Assembly: GCF_036370855.1 (NCBI RefSeq) | Contig: NC_088099.1 | Coordinates: 31,516,501 to 31,580,500 of the forward strand | Direction: 5' to 3' | Source of the DNA: Dromaius novaehollandiae | Lineage: Eukaryota > Chordata > Aves > Casuariiformes > Dromaiidae | Length of the DNA stretch: 64,000 nt | Part shown: piece after piece, positions 13,515 to 26,130 of the stretch | Layout: each line of letters begins with the position of its first letter | Numbering within the stretch: the stretch's first letter is position 1 | The notes under the pieces: model-generated | What the model saw: only the letters and a program-made list of their open reading frames with translations | Database searches by the model: none | Told to the model about the DNA's origin: nothing | Translations under genes and position numbers: made by a program

Positions 13515-13635
13515 TGTATGATGTGTTGCAGTTGCTTGCACTTATGAGATCCAGCATGTATCATACTTAGTGTATCAAATACGTATCATACTTAGTATGT
13601 GAAGGTGCCATATAAATCATCTGTTGTACAAAAAG
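13515..13635. repeat. Possible SINE tail with internal 14-bp direct repeat
   Basis: The word GTATCATACTTAGT occurs at 13,558-13,571 and again at 13,583-13,596. The neighbouring CTTATGAGATCC and GAAGGTGCCATATAAAT resemble the 3' part of old amniote SINEs (the GCTTTGAGATCC / GGTGCTATATAAAT pattern). The direct repeat may be a later local duplication. Confidence 0.3.
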
Positions 13636-16600
13636 AATGATATTGGCATTTAATCATGAGGTATGAAGAGATTTTTTTTTCCCCAAGTACAAACACATTT
13701 ACTGGCTAAGTTGGAAAATAGTTAAACTTGACTGACTACTCACAGGAAAAGAAATTCAGTGGAAATGCTTTCATTGGTGTAGAAACAAACAAAAAGAAAT
13801 CCATAGTTGGTCAGATTCCTATTTCACAAATGATATCCTTTGCAAGAGCAGCAGAAGATAAAACCTGGCTTGAAGTTTTGATAAGGGATTATTCAATGAC
13901 TTCTATTTCTATGAAGCTGTTCTAATAAGATAACAAAAGAAGCAAACATTATACACACAGTTTTCAGTAAACAGAAAGTTGGATTCAACCTAGCAGCAGT
14001 GGTTTGTATGACACAGGTTCAGGCTGCCAGCATCAAGCCAGCTGCCACGTACTTTGGTACAACATAGAACCTAATGAAACAGCAAATGCAAATCAATCTC
14101 TGCTAGCAGAAGCAAAGAGAGGCTACAGTGCGTAGGCTAATCCTGAAAAGAGGATCTCAGGCCAACTGTTCGATTTCTTTATGCCTGTCACCGCTCTTGG
14201 CCAATGTGACTAAAGCCAGGTCTGACACTAAAAGCTAGATGGGTTAATGGCATTTGGCTGCTTGGCTGTTGTGTTCATGCCACACGTCTTTGTGACGAGT
14301 CATTATTACAAGAGACTACAGCCACAAGATACATAAGGCACCATGAAGAGCTACTACTAGTCTTCGAAGTACTGTTTTGTGGGATCCTTCTGCTGTGCCC
14401 AGCATCCTACCGATGCTGGGTTTAAGGTCAAGTCTGTATATTTTTCATTGCAATAATATTTTTCTTTCCCACAATTTTCTTGGCATTTAAAAACAATCCC
14501 TCATTACTCCTCAATTTTTGTCACCTTGCTGTCTTTCCATTTTAGGTGCAGTTGTATGTCTCTTTTAGGATTGTCTTTATCAGAGGGACAGTTAAGGAGG
14601 TGAAATAATGCTTCTGGGCCTGTGAGATGAATACCTGTTGCTGGGGAGTAGTCCAGGTGCCATCAGGGATGATCAGGAGTAGCAGCAGAACTTCACGGCT
14701 TGGACGAGATGTTCCTTTGAGACAATAAAAATGAGAGCGGCTCCATCAACTTTGGAAGCGGATTTACAGTCACACTCTGGAAGCTTGAAATCCTGGACAG
14801 TTCTTGGTTAGTGTGCCATCATTTTTGTCAGAAAATCTAAGGGAGAGAGGTCATTATCCAGGCAGGAAGTATTCCCTTCTGTTGAAGACAGTGATTCTAG
14901 ATTTTGGGCCAGAAATAAAAGGGGTTTCTGAAATGATGGGTGTCCCAGTGGGCCAGCAGAACCCAGTCCTGCCTTCCTTGGTGCATGTGACCTTGCCTCA
15001 GAGCACAAAGAGAGAGCACCTCACTGACGTGGGAAGGCTTTCTAGGGTTTTCTTTTTTCTGAGCGCTGAAGGAGAAAATGCAAGATATTCACATCTTTAG
15101 AAGAGCACATTTTTTCAGAAAGCTGCAAGCAGGGATCTCTTTATCAGATTGATATACTTGTATTGATACCATCATAGTGCCAGTAATAAGGCCTCCCAGC
15201 CTTCTTTAGCTTATATACTGGAGTTGCATTTCAAAGCTACAGGAGCAAGGACTGATTTCATTACTGTCTGAACAGTCACAGAATTTCGAATTTGGTAGTT
15301 TGATAGACCTCTAATAGGCCTGAATTTTATTTACCCATTGTCCATGATCTTACTTTATTTTGCACATATATGGGGAAATGTAACAAGGGGTGGAAGGGAC
15401 AGGTAAGAATAGGTAAGAATATTAAGTGGTAGTGTTTAAACAGCCTGGTTAGCTGCAAGAATGCATTCAGTACTATAAAACTTGAGGGGGCTTGAAAAAA
15501 TAATTCATACTATGTGAAACAGAATTGTAACATGCTGATTTTTGTGCACTAGCTCAAATATTTGTAAAAGTCTGTGTGAACGTGGTGGGAGGATGCTAAC
15601 TTGACCTGCAATGTTTTGTTTTATTTGATCATCTAGATAGATCTCAATTTAAAAAGAAAAAAGGTTTAGTAGTAACAAGCCAGGAGAGAATGCACTAATA
15701 ATAATAAATTTCAAAACCTGTCACTGCTTAAATTTTCATTTTATATTAAAATACTTATATTTTCAAAAGGAAGAAGGTTTCCAGATACTGACTACCTCTG
15801 TATCAGTCAGTTTGATTTAGCATGGCATGACAGACGAGGAAGCAAGCTGTGAGGCAAGCCATGAGCACCGAGCTACTGGTGGACTGAACTGGGATTCACT
15901 GGGATTGCAAGTGACTGGAAATCTTTATCTTACGTTCTGCAAGATGTGTAAATGCTGTCTGGTGAGTACCTTGTTAAAGTTCATTGATTGAGAAACATGT
16001 TTGGGTGTGGGCACATGCAAAGCTGTTTTAGCAAGTGTCTGTCAGTGGGGCTGTGGGAACTGGCAATGCATGTGGTCTCTGCTTGCCCCAGCTGTGAAGT
16101 GACATGTGTTAGTTTAAATGGCCTGCTCAAGTGGAGTGGAGATGCATGTGGATGGGTCTTGCAAATGAGCAGATAGGCTGTCACATGCTATGATCCAGTC
16201 TCAGGATTGCTTTTGGTGCTGTACTAGGGTCTTAGTTTGCTTCTCAGTGAAACTCTTGGTCCTTTCCTTCAGTCTGCTTTGTTGGGCCATGCCTTTAGAA
16301 TAAAGTGGTCTTAAAAAGTCAATTTATTTGTTCTCTAGCTGCCTGCACATGTGGCATCCCTTTGAAAGAAGGGGGGATGTAGATTTCTGTCCTACTAATG
16401 GAGTGAAAAAGGAAGAATGCGCCACAGAGTCACTTGAGCCCTCTTCCCTTGGTTTTTCGAAGTCTAGATTTAACCTGACTGAGCACAGAATTCCGTGTCC
16501 CCTCCTCTGGGTGCATTTGCCATCAGGGACAAGCCCTCCCATCCGTCATCAGGGGGCACCACCAACATTTCCTTCTCCTGGGTCTTAGAAGGCCTGACTG

Positions 16601-19600
16601 ACAAGGTTAGAGAAGCGTCATTGCCAAGTTTGTCAAGGACCTTCCTATTCTGGAGGAGAGCAGCCCCACATTTTGTGTTTTCCTCACTTCCCAGTAGGGC
16701 TCTTGCTGTGCCTTTGTAGCATGTTTCTTAGCACAGCCCAATTTTGCTTTACACACTGCAGCAACCATGTCACTGTCTCCTGCAATGGGATATAAAAGGC
16801 AGTGCAAGCCCGTGGTCCTAAGAGATCCAAGAATCTTTTCCCAGGCAGCAGCACAGTTTTGAGCTGGAGCTTTTGCTTGACAAGATGGGTTAGTAAATGG
16901 GCTTTGCAGGAAAGGGTGAAAGCTCTGGTGTCTGAGATTCCTGGGTGGTAGAGTTCAAACTAGTAGATGCTTCATCAAGAACAAAGGCACTGTGGGATGG
17001 TTGCTGGAGGATTGTTCTTATCAGGACTAGTCGTGTAGCACCTGTGCTGGCTACCTACTATCGAAGTATGTCCAAAGAGTGCTTAGTTTCTGCTATCTAA
17101 TTTTAGTAATATGGTCTATACTTTGCTACCAGGAATCATGTTTGGGCCTGTTAACAACGGTAATTTTGGCTGGCACAGCTCTGTAAGTATGCATCTTGCT
17201 TGACGACTTTAGCAAGGATGGAACGGCCTTTAATTTGTCCCTACCTTATTGCCTGGAAAAAAACATGCTGGTAGTGCTGAGTCACCTTCCTTTCATGCTG
17301 AGAGCTTGGCGTTGATGAGGAATCTCTTCTTTTAGCTCTGCCTTTGAAATAGCATGGGAGGCAGCGGGGGCTCTTGTGTCAGCAGCATGCAGGTGACATG
17401 CAGGGCTCTTTCACGAAAGCTAAGAATTGTGGACTTACTTGGCTACAACCTCGGTGAAAGTGGGGTAAAGACTGACGTGTGTCTGGGAGAGATAAAATGG
17501 AAGAGCTGCTGTCTGTGGCATTTAGATAGCATGACAGGAAAAGTACAATACAACCCTCCTTTCTTTTATAGGAAGGCTGGCTTGGGTTATTCTGCTGCTC
17601 CTGAAGACACATGCAGCTGTAGTGAGCAGAGTGCCTTTTCATCATGCAAAGATTATCCTATTTCTGTCTGTTGAGCATCACAATAGTCCATATGTTTGCC
17701 CAGTTCAGACTAGAGTATGGAATTGCAGTTGCAGTGAACATATATTTACAGAAACATAATGGCCTGTTTATTTAGTGGTGCCCAGGCCAGTAGAGAGACA
17801 AGTGCTCCTTACCTTGTAACTTTTCTTTTGCTATATGTCACTCCTCATGATGGCAATAGCAGTGGGTACCACCACTGGAAGTATTGCTACTGATGCGCAC
17901 ATCATGTAGGCTGGCATCAGCTGCTATTGTCCTTTATTGGATCTAGCATATATTACCTTTATTGCTTGTTTTACCAGAGTGCGGAGGTGTCTGACACCAA
18001 AATTCCTTTGTTCTGTATTTATACACTGTCTAGCACAGACACAGCCTGTGCCTCAGAGAATACAGTTGAATACACAAGTCTTGCAAATGGGCAAGGTAAG
18101 TAAACAAGAAGAGTATTTTTTGATCTATGTTTGTAGAAAGTTGTCATTGGAGGTCAGCAGTTTCACCCACGTTAAGTGAAGGAGGATTGGAAGGGAAGGA
18201 ATAAGATAGCATGGGGGGTGCTTATGGAGAACTTTGGATAACTACAAGAGGCTGCAAGAGAAAGCACAAAGATGTGAGTATGAAAAGCTAATGGTGGAAC
18301 AGAGGAGTCTGATGTGATGGCCAAACTGGAGATGAGGCTAAAGGTGCAGTTTTGTAGCATCTGTAGCTGATCTATTGAGGGCTGTCATGATCCTTGGAGG
18401 GCTAAGCCAGCTGCAAATCCCCTTTTTAGGGTTGGTTTTCAGCTGGCTTATCTCCCTGAGTCAGCTCACTATGCAACTGTAGAAGCAGCAGTGCTCGCAC
18501 AAGAGAGGGAAATGGTAGAGTGCAGTGGGGAGCAGAACTGCAACAGCCCAGATTTAGGTTAGATGATACAGCTATGGGTAGCCTTTTGAAACTGAAAGAG
18601 AAGTAATAGGTGCAAAGGGAGGGGCCTCACAAGTAATGTTGATTTTTTTCCTTATTGTCATGAGCTCTGAGAAGTACTAGGTCTGAACAGAGCATTTCAG
18701 TGGCAGAACTAAATGGTGGAACTTACTGTCCTGTGTCAACAGAGGCGCATTGTGCAGGTAGGAGCAATAAGCCCCAGGATTATAACTTGCCTCTGGCCTA
18801 GACATTTTGAGAGGGCAGTGATATAACAAAACACTTGAGGTATTTTGAGTGTAGCTCCTCACTGGGAAAAATCCTTTCCCTCTGGTTATATACCAGCCAG
18901 AAGTGTTTGATTACTGTGGCTCCTCCTCTGAGACAGAAACAGTGGCTGGATTTAGCATCACTGTCCCAAAGCTGTCATCTTTTGACAGAACCTCTGATAG
19001 ACAGAACCTCTGTCTGTTTTGACAGAACTCTCTGTGGCTTCTCCAAAAATACTGTCAGCAAAGGAATTTTACTGTGACTAAAAACTGAGAAGAGGGAAAG
19101 CTAATCGTTCTAGTTCTGGAAGGAATTGTTTTCTAAATAACATAAGTCCTTGCAGTCTGTTCCTACTCATGCCAGAGTTCTTTGGGGAGTTTTTCTAAAC
19201 TCTAGTCCTTAGCAAAGTAAGCTTTCCTACAGCCAAGTATTAGAGTTAACCTTCAAGCTTTATTTTTATCTACAGTTTTCTTGGCAAATTATGAAGCTTA
19301 TGTTTGGCATTTTATTTCCATCTACAATCTTCTATCTTTGGTTTGTATTACACTTTGCAGAGCTCAGAGTTTATACAGGGTTTTGGGAGGGTGATATAAA
19401 TCCTAATAAGTTTTTATATAACCTAATTTAGAAGCTTAAACAAAGAAAGCCATACCCTGTACTGGAAGGTTTGTGCAGAGCTTTGCTGAACTGATGTTAG
19501 TGTTGAATGAATGGCTATCTTTAGTAGTGTTTTGTTTTTCTTTCAAATGAAACTGCAACAGAGAAGAAGATGGAGAGCAAATTTCTTACAGAAATGTAAT

Positions 19601-22600
19601 ACAACAGTAACACTTAAACATCTTGGAGGATCTGAAACTAGAGAACAAAGTAGGGACCTTAACATTGTCATTATTATGTATGTTTTCTTTGACAAAACAA
19701 ATCCTGGAAACTTAATTTTTATAGACAATTTTGGTATGCCAGAGTTCTGGAATGTTCCTCTGTAGCTATCATAGTAGTTTTATATTACAAAGAACAAAAA
19801 GAAAATGTTTATAATGTTTGCAGGACTTTATGTTCTTACTGTACCTTGCAGCTAGGGAAAAAAAATGTTACGACCATTAGTTGTACTGAGTTAGGTCAGA
19901 ACTGAATGTGTAAGCCTGATCTCTGCATCTGCTGATGTAAATGGATGTTTTACTCACAATTTAAACAGGACCGTTTGAGTGAGATTTCTAAAAGCAGTCC
20001 AAACCACACCACCCAGCCGAAGATAAAGTATTGTTGCTGTATACTTTTACTTTGCCAGAACAATATAAATAAAAGCTTCAGATAAATGCTGATGGGGAGA
20101 TAAGGTAGAATGCCAAACCACTGATAGTGCTTGTTGCCTACAAAGGTCAGCGGGGGTGGGGGTGGGGGGCAGTGTTAAACTGGGAAGACTCACATGGGAG
20201 ATTTGGGAAGACAATTTGTTAAATAGACTTCTAGTATTAGTATAGATTCAGAAACTGGGGAGGAGTAAAATAAGAACTATTCCTTGGCTATAAATGGCTG
20301 TTGCCATTTAACGCAAGGAAGAGATATAAAACATCAGCAATCGTCTCAGGATATATCTATAAGGACAATTTCTCACTGGGTGATTAGCCCCAGCAGAGCA
20401 CCATGCTAATGTGGCTACTTGGTTCTCAGTCCAGAACTGCCCCAAGTCCGGTCAGCTGAGAGGGAAGGCAGAATTTGCTCTTATCTGCCTTCCCTTGTCC
20501 ATGCAAAGATATCTGATGGACTTTTTCATTTCTCCTTCAATGCTTTTGAGATGACATACTGTTATTGCATAGGCTGTATGTGGACTACCTGACATAGATA
20601 CAGTCAAGTCTGGATAGCTGAAATGGTTTACAAAAGGTGCAAATCTTCAGTAAGGAAGACTTTTGCTCAAGAGTATATCTTGCCGAGGGATGGGTGAAAG
20701 CAGGGTACAGGCTGTACCCAGCTTTTTCTACCCCTTCTACATCCAGGCTAAGATGTTCTTCCCTTAAATATATTACATGTAGGCCTTATCTTCAAATAGT
20801 GTTTAAGTATTAGAATTATAAATATGAAAAAAAAACCCTTTTCAAGCTCAAAAACAGGTAAGCAGGCTGCAGGAGAGTGAGGTGCTGTAAATGAGATCTT
20901 GCAGGTAGATGTATGTTGGTTGTAAGTGCAAACATGCACTGGTAGGCATCATCAAAGTAGACACCCTAAAAATCACCTTAGCCTGGGATGTATGAATGGA
21001 GACTCTTTGCAGCTCTTCAAATAGTGACCTGGCTGATAGTGGCTCCGATTTAATATTACTACTCAGAAAATAATACTGATGTTGCTGTGGATAGTTCTCT
21101 GAAAAAAGTGAGCTCAGTTTTCAGTGGTGGGCAAACTAACTAGTAGCATGTCAGAAATTATTAGGAAAGAAATTGCAAGTACAAAGAAGATGTTGTTATG
21201 TCAGTATTGGAAACCTGCGGTTTCAATGCTGTAGAGGAGTACAGAGTACAGGAGAAGTAGAGATGGGGACAAGGGTTCAGACTGACTTTTATGCAAAGGA
21301 GGGTCCATAGCAACCAGGTGTGATCAGTCACCCTGTCCCAAGGAAAGATACTGCCTTCCTCAGAGGAATAAAATGGCAGGAGTTTACAAAATCACATGTA
21401 ATATGGGGAAAAATGAACAGGAAATAGATATTGGCTATTTCTTAAAACTTAATTGAGTGGTCTTAATTTTTCAGTTACAAGGCAGTGAGTTTAAAAAAGA
21501 AGGGCAGTTCTCTTTGACTCAGCAGAAGTATAAATCAATTCAAGTATATGTTGGAGAAAGTCATGGCACATTGGCCTGTTGGCAATCCTTGAACATGGTG
21601 GTTTGGAGACAGCCTTCAGATGAAGAGATCCCCACACTGGTTGCTGATGGAGGATACACCAGGGAAAGATCATACTAAAGTTATTCTATTTCTTATTCTT
21701 TTTTGCTAAGCATCTGCTACAGAACAGTGTCAGAAACAAATACAGAACATAAAGAGCTGTGACCTCATCCTGTAGAGCAGTTGTTACCATTTTTCATTTC
21801 TTCTTGTGGTACCCTGAGCACTCAACCCAAACCAGGTATGTCCTACATGATGCCGTGAGTGCCTGAGGAAGTAGCACAGGGATCCTTGCTCAGTTTTAAG
21901 TCAGTGGGAATATTGTAGTGAACACAACACTCATCAAAGAAAGCAAGAGTTTTGTAGGTGGGTGCTGACTTGAAATGAGGATCACAGGTTAGTTTCAAGA
22001 TTTGTGTCCATTTTCTTAATTTTTTCAAGGTTTGACTATTTAAAATTTAAATACTTACATGTGCGCTAAGTTAACAGCCTAGATTTTCTTAACCATTGAA
22101 TGCTCACAGTAACCCATTCAGCACATCTGGTAATCTAGTCACTACTATAGACAACTAGCTATGAACTTAAAGCATTTCCTGTTATGTAGCTCAGTTTAAA
22201 AGATGTAAATAATTGCGTCTTTTAAAACACCTTTCCCAACGATCCATTTCTGTATTCAGTTTCCACATATTTTCTCTTCCTTATTATTTATTTAAATGTA
22301 ATTTCTATGGGTATTGATTCTACTTAAAGTTTTTAAAAGAGGAAGCCTCATATATTGAACCACGTTTGCAGACAGAAAATTGCCAGAAAAATGTTCAGTA
22401 AATAGCAATTCTAATATCATTCATAAATTATCTACTGTCTGATTTTACTAAAATCACTTTGGGTGAATTCCTGAGCTAATGTCTTGTATGAAACTTTCTG
22501 CTATGTAGGTGTGCAACATGATCACAAAGAGAAAGATTTTTGTCTTTCAAAAATTGGACTTTTCCATTATCAGACAAGAATTAGAGATGCTGTCCAAACA

Positions 22601-24150
22601 TGGTGCACCTTTAAAATAGATGATAGTAACAAAATAGCAATGTGAAGAGTGTAAAGAACATTTCGGCAGCACAAAGATAGTATGGTCTGTCCCATGTACT
22701 TGTAGAGCTTTGCAGAACAGCTTTTGGCAACAAGAAGTAAACAAGAAATGGAACTCATAATACAAGGAGAGGAATTTTGCAGGCACCTGCCTTGAAGCTG
22801 AATGTGTCAGTACAACAGGATGTTTTTGGAAGAAGGCAAGATGGGGTAAAATTTTAATTTTCTCAACTGAAAGGAAGAAAATCCAAGAAACACTTTTTTT
22901 TCTGTCTAAATATTGATAGGGATAAACTCTGACTTGCCCTCTCCCCTTCTCCCCTCCATCTCCCATCAGTCTGTTAGAGAAAAAAACACATATCTGACAT
23001 AAAGTAGTCATGTTTTACTAAAACTGAAGATCCATGTGATCTGGCTATAACCACTTTAATCCTTTGCTGGACAAGTGGAAGTCCAATAGCTACCTTTTGC
23101 TGGACTTCTATCAGCATTTTTTATTTCCAGATTGGTCTGTAACTTGACAGGCAAATTGTTTTGTGATAGCTGCTTAATGAAGGTGAAGTCCATAATTTAA
23201 ATTTTGAAACTTAAATGTAACTTCTCCATAGTTGGAAATTCACTGCCTAGAAGTCTGTCAGGGACACAGCTATTCGTATCTTGCCAAAAACAACTTGGTG
23301 GCTCGTAATCACAAAGGAAAAATTAGCTTCCCAGCTGGCTGATGGGATGTAATCTGATTCCTACCCAGTTACCAGCGTGCTGCAGAAACATGTGTCCCAT
23401 TTGTTGACAGAACAATTGTCCTGGATAGCACTTACTTATAGTTCGGTACTTTCATAAATATTATAAGAACTTATGCTGTACAGCACAGAAAGTGCAGGTA
23501 ACAGTTTCCATTTTCACTGTGATGGCCTGGGGCCATCACTTCTAAGCACACTGCCAGCTCACTTAGTAAATCCCCTAGACTGGAGTACAGGCAATTTAGG
23601 AGTTGAGACAGAGCATGCTGTACCTTGCTTTCCTTAGCTGGCCATTCTCATTTCTGGCTGCTTTCTTCTCACTCTGACCCTCTGGGCTTCTTTGCCCAGA
23701 ATTGCTTAATGGGCAGGATTTTTGCCATGGCCATTTCCAGATGAAAAATAGAGTAAGCCATCAGAACAGAAAGCACATACATGGAAGAGTCCTTAATGAC
23801 ATGAGCAAGAGTGCGTTTTGACAATGACTCAGGAAAATATTTAACTGTGATCTGATTTTTCTATGGACATCCCACCTCTTAGAAGAATCTGATGAATCCT
23901 TCTTTAAGAAAAGTCACAAGAATAGAGCAGATTGTAAGGACCTGTAAAGTATTGATTTGATTTATTTTTTGATGGTTTGTGAGGAGTTGCCTTCAGTAAG
24001 ACAGTAGACAGATAGATAGTAATCTCTCTGGATTTCTATTGTAATCACTATCTCCTGCATAATGCAGCTAAATTTGCCATAGATTATTTTTCCTTTCACC
24101 TGATAATCTTATTGTAGTACCTTGTTATTGTATTGCTCTGTTCTTTAGAA
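13636..24150. other. Non-coding DNA, no gene seen
   Basis: Ten kilobases with short, unremarkable open frames. A G-rich run (three runs of five or six G separated by single T) lies at about 20,152-20,169. A loose tandem of GACAGAACCTCT lies at about 18,984-19,033. No named repeat was recognised, though very old fragments are likely. Confidence 0.5.
18984..19033. repeat. Short tandem repeat, three copies of GACAGAAC-CTCT
   Basis: GACAGAACCTCT begins at 18,984 and again at 19,000, and a variant GACAGAACTCTCT begins at 19,021. The 16- and 21-base spacing suggests a small local duplication. Confidence 0.6.
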
Positions 24151-24159
24151 GTCTCGTAC

Positions 24160-24560
24160 AGAAGCCCTGAACTTTCTAGAAGTCACATTCACACAAGGGA
24201 TTTCTACGACAGTCCCCTCGTGAGGAGGTTATAGCATCAGTAATCCCTAATCCGATTTGCATTTGGGAATACACACAGCTCATTAGTAGCGCTGTCTCCT
24301 TAAAGTTAATTACAACATAACAAAATGCGGGACATGAATTTGACTTGTAAATAAGCGTTTCTTATATCCATGTTCCTCTATCAGTGCCAGAAAAACAGAG
24401 ATAGTGTGGCTGGTAATACATGCATACATGCAAGTATTTCTCTTTAAGTGAGGGAGGAAGCAAAGTAGGCCACCCACTTCCTCCCCCAAAATATCACAAA
24501 GCTGTGCCTAGTGGGACGTGTAACCTCATTTGCATCAGTCACTTCCTTCATTAACAAACA
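24160..24560. promoter_or_regulatory. Candidate conserved enhancer with OTX/PITX-like and octamer-like sites
   Basis: Two TAATCC words (24,241-24,246 and 24,248-24,253) abut an ATTTGCAT octamer (24,255-24,262). A CATTAG word and a TTAATTAC homeodomain-type word follow within about 60 bases. A second ATTTGCAT lies at 24,528-24,535. TAATCC is the K50 homeodomain (OTX, PITX, CRX) core and ATTTGCAT the POU octamer. The clustering is visible; enhancer function and conservation are inference, and such words also occur by chance in AT-rich DNA. Confidence 0.3.
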
Positions 24561-24803
24561 GATTTTTCACTATCCTTTCTATGCTCTGCAAGAAACAACA
24601 TTCATATCTGTTCTCTCAGGAGAGAAGAAGTGAATGATTTGCCTTCCTGGCTTATTGACGTATTCTTGCCAACTCTCTTTCTAATCTTCTTGCTAAATTT
24701 CCTTTTTAAAATGAAGGTTTCCTAACTCTTGTGGAGAAAACAGAAATATATAGGGTTATCCTTGAACGTAAGAGTTGGAAAAAGCAATGTATAATGGATT
24801 CAG

Positions 24804-24850
24804 TAATATTCAGTAACACACTGAGTTTGGTAATATTCAGTAAAACACTA
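24804..24850. repeat. Tandem duplication of a ~27-bp unit
   Basis: TAATATTCAGTAA followed by an AACAC-type segment occurs at 24,804 and again at 24,831, with the second copy slightly diverged. It is a local duplication with no evident function. Confidence 0.6.
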
Positions 24851-25124
24851 ACTTTCAATGTAATTAGATAATGTCTTAAGATACTTTGATTTATTTAAAT
24901 ATTACATGGCTATGACTTTATTATCTATTATCTGAATATTATCATGCCCTATGTACCTTACTTCTCAAAGCTGAAATGTCTCAAATAGAGAAGAAAAGTA
25001 ACCAAAGTTAAACATATTTTTTGGTTTTGTTGTTGGTCAGAAAGTGACTACCACAATAGCAAATTGAAACTCAGTACATAGTAAAGATGTTTCATTTGGA
25101 AAGGTAGTGACTGCACAGATACAG

Positions 25125-25162
25125 TGTCTTCCTTCTGTCTGTCTGTCTCCCTCCCTCCCTAG
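25125..25162. repeat. Microsatellite (TCTG)n(TCCC)n
   Basis: A short run of CTGTCTGTCTGTCTC is followed directly by CCTCCCTCCCT. It is a simple repeat. Confidence 0.75.
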
Positions 25163-25850
25163 TATATAGTACTTTGGGAACAAAAATTAAGCAATTGATA
25201 ATGTACTGAGTTTGAAAAACAGTTCTACTGATATAAAGTTCACAAAAGTATCTTCTATGTTGGCAATGATTATCAAAAGAAAGGAAAGTGAAGTTAAAGC
25301 AGATGATGTTAGAACTGTTTTTAAAGGTAATAATCTGATGGATCCTCGGCTGAAGACCTTGTAGTATGACACTGTAAGACTGAAATGCCAATGAAGGCAT
25401 TTTATATTTAGATAATTGGCACATATTTAATTGGGCATTCTGGAACAGAGTCCAGAGGATGTCCAAACTCATTTAGAAGTTGGCTTTCATCACAACAGGT
25501 ATGATTAAACTCCCTGGGGTAATGGAAGAGAAACTGTGTGGGAAGAATATGATCATCTAAAAGAGCCTTGTGGGAAAAGAGATTTGGAGTCCCATATTGC
25601 ACAATTTATCTCAGATACCTGGAACCCAGGATATATGAATATATTTTGTATTTATTTGATATCTTCCTGCTGTGCATGTGAAAAAATTTTACAGAAGTTG
25701 ACTAACGTTTAATAATCTTCCTAGGGGTTAAAGATTTAACTCAGGACTTTAAGCTAACTAGTGCTATAATCAAGGGTGGTTTGATCTGAAGGTTAAAATA
25801 TTAAACTGAGATCATATATGGATAATAAGGAATAAGTGTAGATGTGAAAT

Positions 25851-26130
25851 GTGTGAGATCACAGGACTGGAAAGAGCTTCTTGGAAGCTCTTCTTGAAAG
25901 AGCTTAAGTTTAGTCCTCTCCTACTGCAAGCATTTACATGATAAAAGCTTTAGTAACTACTTCAAGGTCTATCTTAAGTAGGTTTCTTGCTTTCTCAAGG
26001 TTGCCTTAGATCTGTCTTGCAAGGGATCCCTAGACCTTCATTCTCCTAGTGGCTAGAAACCTCTTCCAACCTAAATTGTGCCAACATTGTCTTTTAAGTT
26101 AAACAACAGTTCCTTTTTGTGTCATGAGGA
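25851..26130 (-). mobile_element. CR1/L3-type LINE 3' fragment, antisense
   Basis: The stretch begins with an ATCACAGGACTGGAAAGAGC-like segment and ends with CTAGAAACCTCTTCCAACCT, AAATTGTG, then TTTTAAGTTAAAC and CCTTTTTGTGTC. This is the order seen in the antisense of CR1/L3 3' ends. It is diverged and may carry a small internal insertion near 25,880-25,900. Confidence 0.6.

Noticed and set aside
18360..18480. Possible SINE with inverted GCTAAGCCAGCTG / CAGCTGGCTTA words
   Set aside because: The inverted words are short and no family order of motifs could be recognised.
20152..20169. Possible G-quadruplex from GGGGGTGGGGGTGGGGGG
   Set aside because: Only three separated G runs are present; a fourth would have to come from splitting a run, so an intramolecular quadruplex is possible but not distinctive.
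22547..23011. 154-codon minus-strand frame
   Set aside because: No recognisable domain, no promoter or splice context, and AT-driven hydrophobic composition; most likely a chance frame.
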